From Candidatus Enterousia avicola (lineage in GTDB: Bacteria; Pseudomonadota; Alphaproteobacteria; Rs-D84): 35,405 nt of DNA. The stretch is taken from positions 1 to 35,405 of the forward strand of contig DVNO01000031.1 in assembly GCA_018714345.1 (NCBI GenBank), read 5' to 3'. Below the pieces are notes generated by a model, which worked only from the letters and a program-made list of their open reading frames with translations, was not told where the DNA came from and did no database searches. Shown one piece after another: positions 1 to 8,522 of this stretch (position 1 is its first letter; each line of letters starts with the position of its first letter). The position numbers and the translations under genes are program-made.

Positions 1-279
1 AGTAATCATGTTTTTAACATAGTCCGCGTGTCCTGGGCAGTCAACGTGAGCGTAGTGACGATGTTCTGTTTCATACTCAACGTGAGCCGTATTAATTGTT
101 ATACCACGTGCACGTTCTTCTGGTGCATTATCGATCTGATCAACACCTTTTGCCTGATCAGCACCAACACCATAGTAGTGAACGATAGCAGCAGTCAATG
201 TTGTTTTACCGTGGTCAACGTGACCAATAGTACCAATATTGACGTGTGGCTTGGTTCTTACATATTTTTCTTTTGCCAT
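1..279 (-). CDS. tuf: Elongation factor Tu, N-terminal part (runs off left edge)
   Basis: EF-Tu is the GTPase that delivers aminoacyl-tRNA to the ribosome. The ORF track misses it because it is open at the window edge. Reading leftwards from the ATG at 279 gives [14 protein letters not shown], then the P-loop GHVDHGKTT, the switch I region [11 protein letters not shown], and [14 protein letters not shown], where the window ends exactly on a codon boundary. This is the first 93 residues of about 395, so the G domain is only partly present. The start is fixed by an AAGGAG Shine-Dalgarno at 286-291. It lies 106 nt after fusA, as expected for the last gene of the str operon. I see no clear terminator in the A/T-rich 280-385 gap, which holds only short GATTTC repeats, so co-transcription with fusA is likely. 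Confidence 0.97.
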   Translation of the reverse strand, partial: MAKEKYVRTKPHVNIGTIGHVDHGKTTLTAAIVHYYGVGADQAKGVDQIDNAPEERARGITINTAHVEYETEHRHYAHVDCPGHADYVKNMIT

Positions 280-385
280 AGTTTTCTCCTTAAGGCTTTG
301 TTAATTTGATTTCTGAAATCTGATTTCCGATTCATTACATTAAATCATAAACCAGAAATCAAAAATCACAATCTTTTTTTATTTT

Positions 386-2467
386 TTATTTTGTCAGCTT
401 CTTTATAACTTCATCCGCAACATTCTGTGGCACTTCGGCATAGTGTGACAATTCCATATAAGGATTTGCACGCCCCTGTGACAAAGAACGCAACGTCTTG
501 ACATATCCGAACAAGTTCGCCAATGGAACGTATGCAGAAATCAACTGGTTACCGAATTGAGTTTCAATACCATTGATCTGTCCACGACGACTGTTCAAGT
601 CCCCGATGATGTCACCGACGTATTCTTCCGGTGTATTTACCGAAAGTTTCATAATCGGTTCCAACAACTTTGGCGCAGCTTTCTTCATCGCTTCACGGAA
701 GCACGCACGCGCCGCTATTTCAAAGCATAATACATTAGAGTCAACTTCGTGATATTTACCATCTACCAATGTTGCCTTGAAATCTACAGTCGGATAGCCA
801 ATCAGAACACCAGTCTGCTGCGCTATCTTCAAACCTTTTTCTACACCAGGGATGTATTCTTTTGGAATCGCACCACCAACAATCTTGTTTTCAAATTCAT
901 AACCAGAGCCAGGTTCCAATGGTTGGAATTCTATCTTTACCTGAGCGTACTGACCAGAACCACCTGATTGTTTCTTGTGTGTGTATTCTTCTGTAACCGG
1001 TTTGCTAAACGCTTCACGATATGCAATACGTGGTTCACCAACGTTTACGTCTACTTTAAATTCACGCAGCAAACGATCTACCAAAATTTCCAAATGCAAT
1101 TCACCAACACCAGCCAAAATAGTTTGACCAGATTCTTCATCAACAGATACACGGAAAGAAGGGTCTTCTTTTGCCAAAGCCTGCAAACCTAAAGACATCT
1201 TTTCAATATCTGCTTTTGTTTTTGGTTCAACTGCAATACTCATAACTGGATCTGGAACGTGAATGTTTTCCAAAATAATTGGATTTGATTCATCACATAA
1301 CGTATCACCAGTGATTGTTTCTTTCATACCAACCAAAGTGACAATATCACCTGCTGAGGCTTCTTTTATTTCTTCACGCTGATTAGAATGCATCAACAAC
1401 ATACGCCCAACGCGTTCACGCTTATCACGATTAGAATTATAGATGTAAGAACCAGACGTCAGCTTACCAGAATAAATACGGATGAACATCAAGTTTCCAA
1501 CAAAAGGATCGTTTGCAACCTTAAATGCCAATGCACAGAAAGGTTCTTTTGCACTTGGGTGACGTTCAATAACAGTCTTACCATCCATTGCTGTACCCTT
1601 AATAGCAGGAATATCCAATGGGCTTGGCAAATAATCTACAATAGCATCCAATAACGGCTGAACACCCTTGTTCTTAAATGCAGTACCACACAAAACAGGG
1701 TTAAAGTTTTGATTGATTGTACCCTTACGAATTAATTTTTTAATAGTCGCTACATCAGGCTTTTGACCTTCCATGTAAGCTTCCATAATATCATCATCCA
1801 GCGTTACCACTTCTTCAATCAACTTGTTGTGCAGCTCTTCTGCTTTTTCTTTCAAATCATCTGGAATTTCTACGATATGAGGATCCTTACCCAGGTCATC
1901 TTCCCAAACAATACCACGCATTTCAACAACATCCACAACACCGCGGAAGTCGGATTCTGCACCAATTGGGAAATTAACGACTAATGGATTTGCCCCCAAA
2001 CGTTCACGAATCATATCTACACAGCGGAAGAAGTTGCCACCAATACGATCCATCTTATTTACAAAGCAAATACGAGGAACGTTATAACGATCAGCCTGAC
2101 GCCATACAGTTTCTGTCTGTGGTTGCACACCAGACACAGATTCAAAAACAGCAACCGCACCGTCCAAAACACGCAAAGAACGTTCTACTTCCATAGTAAA
2201 GTCAACGTGCCCTGGTGTATCAATCAAATTAATACGATGGTCGCGCCAAAAGCATGTAGTTGCCGCAGAAGTAATTGTAATACCACGTTCCTGTTCCTGT
2301 TCCATCCAGTCCATGGTTGCGCCGCCATCATGTACTTCACCAATTTTATAAGTTTTACCTGTATAAAAAAGGATACGTTCTGATGTAGTTGTCTTACCGG
2401 CGTCAATATGGGCCATAATACCGATGTTACGGTACATATCCAAAGGTGCTGTTTTTCCAACTGACAT
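386..2467 (-). CDS. fusA: Elongation factor G
   Basis: EF-G is the cytoplasmic GTPase that drives ribosomal translocation and, with the recycling factor, ribosome recycling. The 693-residue product has the usual family length. The N-terminal G domain shows AHIDAGKTT (about residue 18), [17 protein letters not shown] and the NKMD specificity motif. The later part shows domain IV/V signatures such as [18 protein letters not shown] and RRGQINGIE. The ATG at 2467 is preceded by an AAGGAA ribosome binding site. It is the third gene of rpsL-rpsG-fusA-tuf, 57 nt after rpsG. There is only one copy in this window and nothing looks degenerate. Confidence 0.98.
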   Translation of the reverse strand: MSVGKTAPLDMYRNIGIMAHIDAGKTTTSERILFYTGKTYKIGEVHDGGATMDWMEQEQERGITITSAATTCFWRDHRINLIDTPGHVDFTMEVERSLRVLDGAVAVFESVSGVQPQTETVWRQADRYNVPRICFVNKMDRIGGNFFRCVDMIRERLGANPLVVNFPIGAESDFRGVVDVVEMRGIVWEDDLGKDPHIVEIPDDLKEKAEELHNKLIEEVVTLDDDIMEAYMEGQKPDVATIKKLIRKGTINQNFNPVLCGTAFKNKGVQPLLDAIVDYLPSPLDIPAIKGTAMDGKTVIERHPSAKEPFCALAFKVANDPFVGNLMFIRIYSGKLTSGSYIYNSNRDKRERVGRMLLMHSNQREEIKEASAGDIVTLVGMKETITGDTLCDESNPIILENIHVPDPVMSIAVEPKTKADIEKMSLGLQALAKEDPSFRVSVDEESGQTILAGVGELHLEILVDRLLREFKVDVNVGEPRIAYREAFSKPVTEEYTHKKQSGGSGQYAQVKIEFQPLEPGSGYEFENKIVGGAIPKEYIPGVEKGLKIAQQTGVLIGYPTVDFKATLVDGKYHEVDSNVLCFEIAARACFREAMKKAAPKLLEPIMKLSVNTPEEYVGDIIGDLNSRRGQINGIETQFGNQLISAYVPLANLFGYVKTLRSLSQGRANPYMELSHYAEVPQNVADEVIKKLTK

Positions 2468-2524
2468 ATTTCGTTCCTTGTTTTTGTTATTTTGTTTATC
2501 TTACCTGCGCTTTCACAATTAGTA

Positions 2525-2998
2525 TTACCAACGGAAATGAGCAAATGCCTTATTAGCCTCAGCCATCTTATGCGTATCAATCTTCTTCTTGAACGCCCCA
2601 CCCTGACCATTCAAAGCATCACGCAATTCACCAAACAATCTGTCTTCCATAGAACGTTCACCACGTTTGCGCGCAAACATAACCAACCAACGCAAAGCCA
2701 ACGTTTGCTGACGCGCTGGGCGAACCTCAACAGGAACCTGATAAGTCGCACCACCAACACGACGACCTTTTACTTCAACAGATGGTTTCAAAGCATTAAC
2801 AGCTTCCAAAAATGCAGCCAATTCATCACCGTCTTTTGCGATTTTTTTCAACTTATCCAACGCACCATAAACGATGTTCTCGGCAACTTCTTTTTTACCG
2901 TCCCACATAACAACATTAATACATTTTGCAACAACCAGATTATTATACTTTGAATCTGGTAAAATTTCACGTTTAGCTGCACTTTTACGTCTTGACAT
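2525..2998 (-). CDS. rpsG: 30S ribosomal protein S7
   Basis: S7 binds the 3' major domain of 16S rRNA and nucleates assembly of the 30S head. The 157-residue product begins [12 protein letters not shown] and contains the conserved stretches [13 protein letters not shown] and ALRWLV, ending [12 protein letters not shown]. Its length is normal for the family. The start has an AAAGGA Shine-Dalgarno. It lies 80 nt after rpsL and 57 nt before fusA on the same strand, so it belongs to the str operon. In enterobacteria S7 represses its own operon translationally through the rpsL-rpsG gap. I could not recognise that binding structure here. Confidence 0.98.
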   Translation of the reverse strand: MSRRKSAAKREILPDSKYNNLVVAKCINVVMWDGKKEVAENIVYGALDKLKKIAKDGDELAAFLEAVNALKPSVEVKGRRVGGATYQVPVEVRPARQQTLALRWLVMFARKRGERSMEDRLFGELRDALNGQGGAFKKKIDTHKMAEANKAFAHFRW

Positions 2999-3078
2999 AT
3001 CTAATTTCCTTTTGTTTTCTTCATCTGGGTAAGCCCCAAATTACTCACGCAGTAAAAAAACCACGTGTACTTTTTATA

Positions 3079-3450
3079 TTATTTACCTGCTTTTGCACCA
3101 TACAAAGAGCGCCCCTGCTTTCTGCTTTCTACACCCTTAGTATCCAAAACACCACGAATAATATGATACTTAACACCAGGCAAGTCCTTTACACGGCCAC
3201 CACGTATCATAACAACGCTATGTTCTTGCAAATTATGTCCTTCACCAGGAATATACGCCGTAACTTCGCGCCCATTAGCCAATTTTACACGGGCTACTTT
3301 ACGTTGCGCTGAGTTAGGTTTCTTAGGCGTGGTCGTATACACACGTGTGCAAACACCACGTTTCTGCGGAGCTTCCATCATATCAGGCGCCGTAGACTTT
3401 ACAACGACCTTTTTACGTGGCTTCCGAATCAGTTGATTTACTGTTGGCAT
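3079..3450 (-). CDS. rpsL: 30S ribosomal protein S12
   Basis: S12 sits at the decoding centre of the 30S subunit and controls translational accuracy. The 123-residue product starts [14 protein letters not shown] and contains the invariant [13 protein letters not shown] and [11 protein letters not shown] loops. The lysines whose substitution gives streptomycin resistance in other bacteria (the last K of TPKK and the K of RVKD) are wild type here. The start has an AAAGAG ribosome binding site. It is the promoter-proximal gene of the str operon, and the promoter at 3598-3626 leaves a leader of about 140 nt. Confidence 0.98.
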   Translation of the reverse strand: MPTVNQLIRKPRKKVVVKSTAPDMMEAPQKRGVCTRVYTTTPKKPNSAQRKVARVKLANGREVTAYIPGEGHNLQEHSVVMIRGGRVKDLPGVKYHIIRGVLDTKGVESRKQGRSLYGAKAGK

Positions 3451-3597
3451 TCAAAATCTCTTTGTTTATTGTACGTTTTTATCTGCACAAAACATCTATC
3501 GGACTTATTTCAACGGCACAAACCGTGATTATAAATCCGTCAGAACATGCAGATTTCTGTGTTTTTTTCTTTCCTTATTTACACGGAAAGCGAACAT

Positions 3598-3626
3598 ACT
3601 ATAACCTTGAACCCGCACATTGTCAA
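3598..3626 (-). promoter_or_regulatory. Sigma-70-type promoter of the str operon
   Basis: On the minus strand the sequence reads TTGACA, 17 nt, then TATAGT, which is close to consensus with ideal spacing. It points at rpsL and would give a leader of about 140 nt. Its strength fits a highly expressed ribosomal operon. Confidence 0.85.
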
Positions 3627-3692
3627 GCAGAATATAGGTTTTTTAATCATAAATACCGCTGGAAAATCCCAAATTTCTGGGAAGTTACACCT

Positions 3693-3724
3693 AATACTAA
3701 CGTGACAAAAAATAAGTTAGTATT
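3693..3724. repeat. 9-bp inverted repeat between the str promoter and an outer membrane gene
   Basis: AATACTAAC at 3693-3701 and GTTAGTATT at 3716-3724 form a perfect 9-bp stem with a 14-nt A-rich loop. It lies upstream of the str promoter and just downstream of the 3740-4507 gene. No T-run follows on either strand, so it is not a textbook terminator. It could be an mRNA end structure or a protein binding site. Confidence 0.5.
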
Positions 3725-3739
3725 TGTACGAAGTATTTT

Positions 3740-4507
3740 CTAAAAGGTAACAGAAAATTCAGCCCCTATCTTCCAATCATCGTCTGGTTTAATTTCGCTA
3801 TGTTCACTGTTTTTAGTTTTAAAGTGATATTCTACGTAAGGGTGTACCGCCGCTTCGGAGGTTATATTATATACAGCCCCAAGCTTTATTGACCTATCAT
3901 ACAATGTGACTGGATTATCAATTTCTTTAAACGTGAAATTTAATTCTGTTTTTGCGGCCCAATCATCAGAAAAATAATACATACCCTCTAAAGTAACTCC
4001 AAAATTCCAAAAATTTTTTGGTTCTGCAAAAACAAAAGTTCCTCTTACCTTTGCCGCCCATTGGAAAGCATCTCCTGCAATACCATGAATACGAAACGCA
4101 GATTCTATATTGTTATTGCCTATTCTTTCATCGGTCTTAGCGTTTTTTGTCCACGCAATACCATAATTTGTTTCAAAATCTAATTTAAAGCCATCATTTG
4201 TTAAAATTTTGTAACTAATACCAACCTGAGAATCAGCATAATCATTACTTGTACTAAACGACACAGTCCAATCATCAAGAAATGTATAGCTCAATCCCAT
4301 TCCTATATCATCTATCGTTCCAGATGCGATATCATCGTGACCTGTGCCACTTTTATTTGCGCCGGTCTTAAATTCGGCACCAAAGCTGGCAGAAAATTCA
4401 TTATTTTGTGTTAAACGACTAACATCAAAAATACCCTTTGCCCTGACCGACACAGGAAATAAAACTATAGTAAATAAACTTATAAGCCCGATTTTTTTAT
4501 AACGCAT
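3740..4507 (-). CDS. Predicted outer membrane beta-barrel protein
   Basis: I do not recognise a named family. The product has an N-terminal signal peptide (MRYKKIGLISLFTIVLFPVSVRAKG). After that it is a run of alternating aromatic/polar strands typical of a beta-barrel, ending with an aromatic-rich strand (KIGAEFSVTF), the usual C-terminal signal for outer membrane insertion. Motifs such as WTVSFSTSNDYADSQVGISY and AVHPYVEYHF look like barrel strands. The track opens at 4540, but the ATG at 4507 gives a better signal peptide. The GGGAGG before 4540 sits only about 1 nt from that codon, so the start is not settled. It lies downstream of the 4623-5225 barrel gene but behind that gene's terminator. 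Confidence 0.7.
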   Translation of the reverse strand: MRYKKIGLISLFTIVLFPVSVRAKGIFDVSRLTQNNEFSASFGAEFKTGANKSGTGHDDIASGTIDDIGMGLSYTFLDDWTVSFSTSNDYADSQVGISYKILTNDGFKLDFETNYGIAWTKNAKTDERIGNNNIESAFRIHGIAGDAFQWAAKVRGTFVFAEPKNFWNFGVTLEGMYYFSDDWAAKTELNFTFKEIDNPVTLYDRSIKLGAVYNITSEAAVHPYVEYHFKTKNSEHSEIKPDDDWKIGAEFSVTF

Positions 4508-4575
4508 AATTTGCACCAAATTCCGATGAAATTGTGCCATACCTCCCCCCTACACTTCCACAGGAAGCAAATCAC

Positions 4576-4600
4576 AAAAAAGCCCGACCAAAAGGCCGGG
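4576..4600 (-). terminator. Rho-independent terminator after the 4623-5225 gene
   Basis: On the minus strand CCCGGCC, a short TTTT loop, and GGTCGGG pair (with one G-U) and are followed by C and TTTTTT. It lies 22 nt after the stop codon of the 200-residue outer membrane protein gene and should end that transcript. Confidence 0.85.
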
Positions 4601-4622
4601 ACATTTATCCAACATGTTCGAT

Positions 4623-5225
4623 TTAGAAATTATACAGGAAACCGATTTGGAAGTCTGATGTATTTGCAACATTGGACGCATCAGCAAACGCACCAAAGTT
4701 CCAACCATCTTTCAAATTCAAATTATCGTTTTCAAATGTATAACCCGCATAAACGCCCATGAAGTTCAAATTAGCATACAATGTGAAAGATTCAGACAAG
4801 TCATATGTAATCATTGGGATTACGGAAGCAGTCAAACTAACTGATGTTTCACCGTCAATTGTGGCATTATCAGAAGAGTATGTTGCAAAATCTGCACCGA
4901 TACTACCCTTCATCAACAACTTAATACCACCAAATTCGGCCAATTTATAACGTGTAAAGCCATGAACGCCATAATTGAACTTATCACCATCATAGGAAAC
5001 ACCATTCACTGAAACACCATCATCATAAGTATAGGCAAAATCAACACCCAGACCGAAGTCCCAGTTGCTATTATAGTTCCAACCTAGTTCTGGTGATACC
5101 ATAATTTGGTTTTTATGAGTATCATCCATTGACAAACCCGCAGAACCTCCCATGAAATAATTAGCTGCCTGGGCACCAGACACAGCAAACACAGCTAACA
5201 AAGATGTTAAAAATATTTTTTTCAT
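4623..5225 (-). CDS. Outer membrane beta-barrel protein
   Basis: The 200-residue product has a clean Sec signal peptide (MKKIFLTSLLAVFAVSGAQA, cleavage after A-Q-A). Its mature part of about 180 residues is rich in alternating hydrophobic and aromatic strands (WDFGLGVDFAYTYDD, FTLYANLNFMGVYAGYTF) and ends FQIGFLYNF, a classic C-terminal beta-signal with a final Phe. The size and pattern match the small OmpA/OmpW-like barrel superfamily. The precise family and role cannot be read from sequence. The start is set by AAAGGA 8 nt upstream. It has its own promoter and terminator, and the mRNA is predicted to begin with a hairpin (5253-5275), as in some abundant, stable outer membrane protein mRNAs. 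Confidence 0.85.
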   Translation of the reverse strand: MKKIFLTSLLAVFAVSGAQAANYFMGGSAGLSMDDTHKNQIMVSPELGWNYNSNWDFGLGVDFAYTYDDGVSVNGVSYDGDKFNYGVHGFTRYKLAEFGGIKLLMKGSIGADFATYSSDNATIDGETSVSLTASVIPMITYDLSESFTLYANLNFMGVYAGYTFENDNLNLKDGWNFGAFADASNVANTSDFQIGFLYNF

Positions 5226-5252
5226 ACTCTATCCTTTCTTTGAGTTATTGGG

Positions 5253-5275
5253 AGCTAGAGTTTTTTTATCTAGCT
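5253..5275 (-). promoter_or_regulatory. Predicted 5'-terminal mRNA hairpin of the outer membrane protein gene
   Basis: AGCTAGA and TCTAGCT (5253-5259 and 5269-5275) form a perfect 7-bp stem. The predicted transcription start from the promoter at 5282-5311 falls at about 5275, so the hairpin would be the very 5' end of a leader of about 50 nt. Such structures protect abundant outer membrane protein mRNAs from decay. That role here is inference. Confidence 0.5.
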
Positions 5276-5281
5276 AGGAAT

Positions 5282-5311
5282 ATTTTAAACAGCAAAACAA
5301 GGACTTTTCAA
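5282..5311 (-). promoter_or_regulatory. Promoter of the 4623-5225 outer membrane protein gene
   Basis: The minus strand reads TTGAAA, 18 nt, TAAAAT, giving a predicted start near 5275 and a leader of about 50 nt before the ATG at 5225. Confidence 0.65.
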
Positions 5312-5323
5312 GTTTAAAGATTT

Positions 5324-5352
5324 TTGCAAAAACCGCGGAAATATGCTATAAT
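5324..5352 (+). promoter_or_regulatory. Rightward promoter with no ORF behind it
   Basis: The plus strand reads TTGCAA, 17 nt, TATAAT, with a perfect -10 box and ideal spacing. It diverges from the outer membrane protein promoter and faces the 3' end of mltG, which is on the opposite strand. No plus-strand gene starts within the next 1.4 kb, so it would drive a non-coding or antisense RNA. Confidence 0.55.
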
Positions 5353-5358
5353 TGGGCA

Positions 5359-5440
5359 GCTTTGTGATTCGGATTACATTCTTATTGACATAAAAAAGTC
5401 TTGATATTCTGGGCGTTTTTTTATCGACTACACAAAGAGC
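5359..5440 (+). ncRNA. Candidate small RNA (uncertain)
   Basis: The transcript predicted from the TTGCAA/TATAAT promoter would begin near 5359 with GCTTTGTG. This can pair with CACAAAGAGC at 5431-5440 (8 bp with one bulged A), closing a loop of about 64 nt that contains a T7 run at 5416-5422. I cannot match it to 6S, SRP or tmRNA motifs. The 3' end is a guess, since no hairpin directly precedes a T-run. This rests on a good promoter plus end pairing only. Confidence 0.25.
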
Positions 5441-5492
5441 AGAACAGCAAGAAAATACAAGATAAAAAATTTTTTAGTAAAACGTTCCTAGT

Positions 5493-6506
5493 TTACTTAT
5501 TGAGTTCTTTCTTTATTTCACGCCAAATCGCATGATTTTTCATATGGTCTTCATATGTATTAGCAAACTTATGTCCACCCTTCCCATCTGCAACAAAGAA
5601 CAAATAATTTGTATCCGCTGGTTGCAAAACAGCATGTATTGCATCTAAACCAACGTTTGCAATTGGTGCTGGTGGCAAACCATAGTTTGTATATGTATTA
5701 TAAGGATTATCTATCTTTAAATGTTCTCGCAATAAAGCAGCCCCACGCATATCCCCCAAACCATCTGTCAAAGCATAAACAACTGTTGGATCTGCCTGCA
5801 ATCTCATATTGTCCCTTAGACGATTTAAATAAACACTAGCAACTATCGGCATTTCCGATTCTTTGGACGTTTCTTTTTGTACAATAGATGCCAAAGTAAC
5901 AACCTCATTCCATGTTTTTAAAGGCCTTGGGGCAAAGCTGCCAGTTTTCTTCCAACGCGCCTCTAAATCAGACATCTTTTTTCTCATCAAATCCAATAAA
6001 GCTAATCTAGATGTTCCACGTGCAACTTTATAAGTGTCGGGAAACAAGTCACCATCTTGCAACTTGCAAACAGGCAAATCTGTACCTGCGCCGCACTCTA
6101 CCCCGCCCGTCAAATCACTATCTGCAAGTAATAACTCTTTTATTTGCTTTATCGTCAAACCTTCTGGTATAACTATGACCGTTGTTGCAACGTCCCCGTT
6201 TGCAAACATGTCCGCAATTCTCCAAGCACTTGTCCCCTTTGGAATATCATATTGCCCAGATTGAATACGTCCACCATTTCCACGGACAGCTATCTTAAAC
6301 AACGGAATCGAATCGATTAAATTCTGTTTTTGTAATTGCGCAGCTACTTCGGATACACTAACACCCTTCGATATATTAAATACAACGTCCCGCGTAACTG
6401 TAGAACGAACACCGAAAATATAAATTAATACGAAACTAATAATTATTATAAAAAAGCAGCAAATTTTTATGTACTTTTTCAGTGGTAAATTTTTCTTTTT
6501 TTTCAT
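5493..6506 (-). CDS. mltG: Endolytic murein transglycosylase MltG
   Basis: MltG is an inner-membrane lytic transglycosylase (YceG family) that cuts nascent peptidoglycan strands within the chain and sets glycan length. The 337-residue product has one N-terminal membrane anchor (about residues 13-33), a LysM-like stretch (VSEVAAQLQKQNLI), and the catalytic domain with the signature ASIVQKETS, in which Glu212 is the expected catalytic acid. LQADPTVVYAL and GLPPAPIANVG follow, with a typical ending (LFFVADGKGGHKF). In many alphaproteobacteria mltG directly follows acpP-fabF. Here it is about 3 kb away, with a tRNA and an acyl-CoA synthetase in between. No strong Shine-Dalgarno precedes the ATG at 6506, and only a weak hairpin lies after the stop. 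Confidence 0.95.
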   Translation of the reverse strand: MKKKKNLPLKKYIKICCFFIIIISFVLIYIFGVRSTVTRDVVFNISKGVSVSEVAAQLQKQNLIDSIPLFKIAVRGNGGRIQSGQYDIPKGTSAWRIADMFANGDVATTVIVIPEGLTIKQIKELLLADSDLTGGVECGAGTDLPVCKLQDGDLFPDTYKVARGTSRLALLDLMRKKMSDLEARWKKTGSFAPRPLKTWNEVVTLASIVQKETSKESEMPIVASVYLNRLRDNMRLQADPTVVYALTDGLGDMRGAALLREHLKIDNPYNTYTNYGLPPAPIANVGLDAIHAVLQPADTNYLFFVADGKGGHKFANTYEDHMKNHAIWREIKKELNK

Positions 6507-6566
6507 GGCAAAAATATTATCACAAATAAAACATTAATTGCAAATAGCAAAAAAATAAAAACTAAA

Positions 6567-6643
<77 letters not shown>

Positions 6644-6669
6644 CAAATTATCGCCATCAAGGCAGCCGG

Positions 6670-6698
6670 ATTATGCAACCAGACCGATAAAAAATCAA
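6670..6698 (-). promoter_or_regulatory. Promoter of tRNA-Pro
   Basis: The minus strand reads TTGATT, 17 nt, CATAAT, ending 26 nt before the tRNA 5' end, so a short 5' leader would be removed by RNase P. Confidence 0.65.
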
Positions 6699-6708
6699 CT
6701 GTTTTTAT

Positions 6709-6738
6709 TTGTCTTTTTGCTTTTACTTATTATATATT
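6709..6738 (+). promoter_or_regulatory. Possible promoter of the acyl-CoA synthetase gene
   Basis: TTGTCT followed after 18 nt by TATATT (or after 16 nt by TATATA) lies about 40 nt before the ATG at 6779. The region is very A/T rich, so the exact boxes are uncertain. Confidence 0.4.
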
Positions 6739-6778
6739 ATCTGTAATACTTTTCTAATACACAGACAAAGGGGAAGTT

Positions 6779-8464
6779 ATGTTTGCGTTAAGATTTCTAA
6801 AAAAAGCTAAATTTGATAGCTATGATGATTACGTTCAAAATGGGGCTCCAATAGTTCCAGAAAATTTTAATTTTTCATATGATGTTATAGACGTTCTTGC
6901 AAAAGAAAATCCGAACGATATCGCTTTGTTATGGACAGACGATTCGGGAGAAGTAAAAAAATTTTCATTTCTTGATTTGTCCCGTATGTCCAGCGCAGTT
7001 GCTAACTTTCTGACATCTCGCGGATTGAAAAAGGGTGACACAGTTTTGCTATTTATGCGTCGTCGCTGGGAATATTGGATTTTAATGCTGGCAATGCATA
7101 AAGTCGGTGTAATACCTATTCCGTCTACGAATCAATTAAAAGCAGAAGATATTGAATACCGTATTGATCAAGCTGACTCCAAGGCCATAATATACTTTGA
7201 TGATGGGCATATCTTGAACGAGATAAAGACAGCAGTTGGCGAAAAAAACATACAACTGATTCCTAATACCGAGATTGCTGAATCTATTGATAAGATGCCG
7301 TCAACAATAGAACGTGTGCCAAACGAAAATACAGATACCATGGTGATTTATTTTACAAGTGGTACAACGGATATGCCGAAGATGGTTGCACACAATTTTA
7401 TGTATCCTTTGGGGCACATAAATACAGCAATGTTCTGGCAACGGTTACACGATAAAGATGTACACTTTACGTTATCGGAATCTGGTTGGGCAAAATGTTC
7501 TTGGGGAAAGATGTACGGTCAATGGTTAGCTGGTGCGACAGTTTTCGTGTTTGATTTTGCTGGTATTGCGACAGCTCACGATTTATTGCATGCAATGTCA
7601 GAACATCACATAACATCATTCTGCGCCCCGCCAACAGTTTACAAGATGCTAATACACGCAGATTTTAGTAAATATGATTTGTCCGCATTAGAAAAAGCCG
7701 ACATAGCTGGTGAAGCGCTTAATCCAGAAGTATATGAGCGTTTTCTGAAAATGAGCGGCATAAAATTACACGAAGGTTATGGTCAAACAGAAACTTGTAT
7801 AATGTTGTTTACGAACCAGTGGATAGAACCCAAACCCGGCAGCATGGGCATGCCCGCAGCGGGTTGGGATGTACAGCTATTAGACGAAGGTGGCCGCCCT
7901 GTTCCAAATGGCACGGTTGGTGAAATTTGTATATCGTTAAAAAATGGTCATCCTGTTGGATTATTCCAAGGTTATCATAAGAACGAAAAATTGACTGCAA
8001 AAGTGTTCCGTGATGGTTTTTATCACACCGGTGATGTGGCTTATCGTGATAACGATGGGTATTATTGGTTTGTCGGGCGTAATGACGACTTAATAAAAAC
8101 ATCTGGTTACCGTGTCAGCCCATTTGAAGTTGAAAGTGTATTATTAGAGCACCCTGCTGTTCGTGAAGTTGCCGTAACAGGTATACCAGACCCGTCAAGA
8201 GGTATGGCAGTAAAAGCGACAATCGTTTTAAACAAGTACTTCCAAGGGAACGACATTCTTATTCGTCAATTACAAGACCACGTACGCAGTCGCACCGCGG
8301 CATATAAGTATCCACGCGTAATAGAATTCGTAGATAGCTTGCCTATGACGATCAGTGGCAAGATTCGTCGTGCATTAATAAGAACATTGGACAGCGCAAA
8401 AAACACGATTATAGAGCCGGTAAAAAGTGCGATTGGTTTAGATAATAAAGAAGAAGATAAGTAA
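6779..8464 (+). CDS. Acyl-CoA synthetase (AMP-forming, medium-chain/acetyl-CoA synthetase-like)
   Basis: This is an adenylate-forming ligase of the ANL superfamily that activates a carboxylic acid to an acyl-AMP and then to the CoA thioester. Motifs in order are the phosphate-binding loop YFTSGTTDMPK (about residues 191-201), GYGQTE (about 335), the hinge segment YHTGDVAYRDNDGYYWFVGR, the CoA-domain motif KTSGYRVSPFEVE, and the catalytic lysine in TISGKIRR near the C-terminus. The overall pattern resembles the AcsM/medium-chain group, but the substrate cannot be called. The loop carries Asp where the family usually has Gly (TSGTTG). The start has an AAGGGG ribosome binding site. It is a single-gene unit ending at a hairpin shared with fabF, and lies next to fatty acid synthesis genes. 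Confidence 0.9.
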   Translation: MFALRFLKKAKFDSYDDYVQNGAPIVPENFNFSYDVIDVLAKENPNDIALLWTDDSGEVKKFSFLDLSRMSSAVANFLTSRGLKKGDTVLLFMRRRWEYWILMLAMHKVGVIPIPSTNQLKAEDIEYRIDQADSKAIIYFDDGHILNEIKTAVGEKNIQLIPNTEIAESIDKMPSTIERVPNENTDTMVIYFTSGTTDMPKMVAHNFMYPLGHINTAMFWQRLHDKDVHFTLSESGWAKCSWGKMYGQWLAGATVFVFDFAGIATAHDLLHAMSEHHITSFCAPPTVYKMLIHADFSKYDLSALEKADIAGEALNPEVYERFLKMSGIKLHEGYGQTETCIMLFTNQWIEPKPGSMGMPAAGWDVQLLDEGGRPVPNGTVGEICISLKNGHPVGLFQGYHKNEKLTAKVFRDGFYHTGDVAYRDNDGYYWFVGRNDDLIKTSGYRVSPFEVESVLLEHPAVREVAVTGIPDPSRGMAVKATIVLNKYFQGNDILIRQLQDHVRSRTAAYKYPRVIEFVDSLPMTISGKIRRALIRTLDSAKNTIIEPVKSAIGLDNKEEDK

Positions 8465-8481
8465 ATTTAAACAAAAAAAAT

Positions 8482-8513
8482 AAAACCGCCGTTTATGGCG
8501 GTTTTATTTTTCC
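8482..8513. terminator. Bidirectional terminator between the acyl-CoA synthetase gene and fabF
   Basis: AAAACCGCC, loop GTTTAT, GGCGGTTTT, followed by A and TTTTT on the plus strand and by an A-run upstream (a T-run on the minus strand). It sits between two convergent stop codons 58 bp apart and can serve both. Confidence 0.9.
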
Positions 8514-8522
8514 AAATACGAA

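Noticed and set aside
28-309. Plus-strand ORF of 93 codons at the left edge
   Set aside because: It is the antisense shadow of tuf. The minus strand encodes an unmistakable EF-Tu N-terminus.
2224-2610. 128-codon minus-strand ORF overlapping fusA and rpsG
   Set aside because: It lies in another frame over two certain genes and shows no domain or ribosome binding site.
3693-3724. Intrinsic terminator for the 3740-4507 gene
   Set aside because: The stem is perfect but no T-run follows on either strand. Kept only as an inverted repeat.
5340-5500. 6S, SRP or tmRNA gene
   Set aside because: None of the conserved SRP loop, tmRNA or long 6S hairpin features could be found, so only an unnamed candidate RNA is reported.
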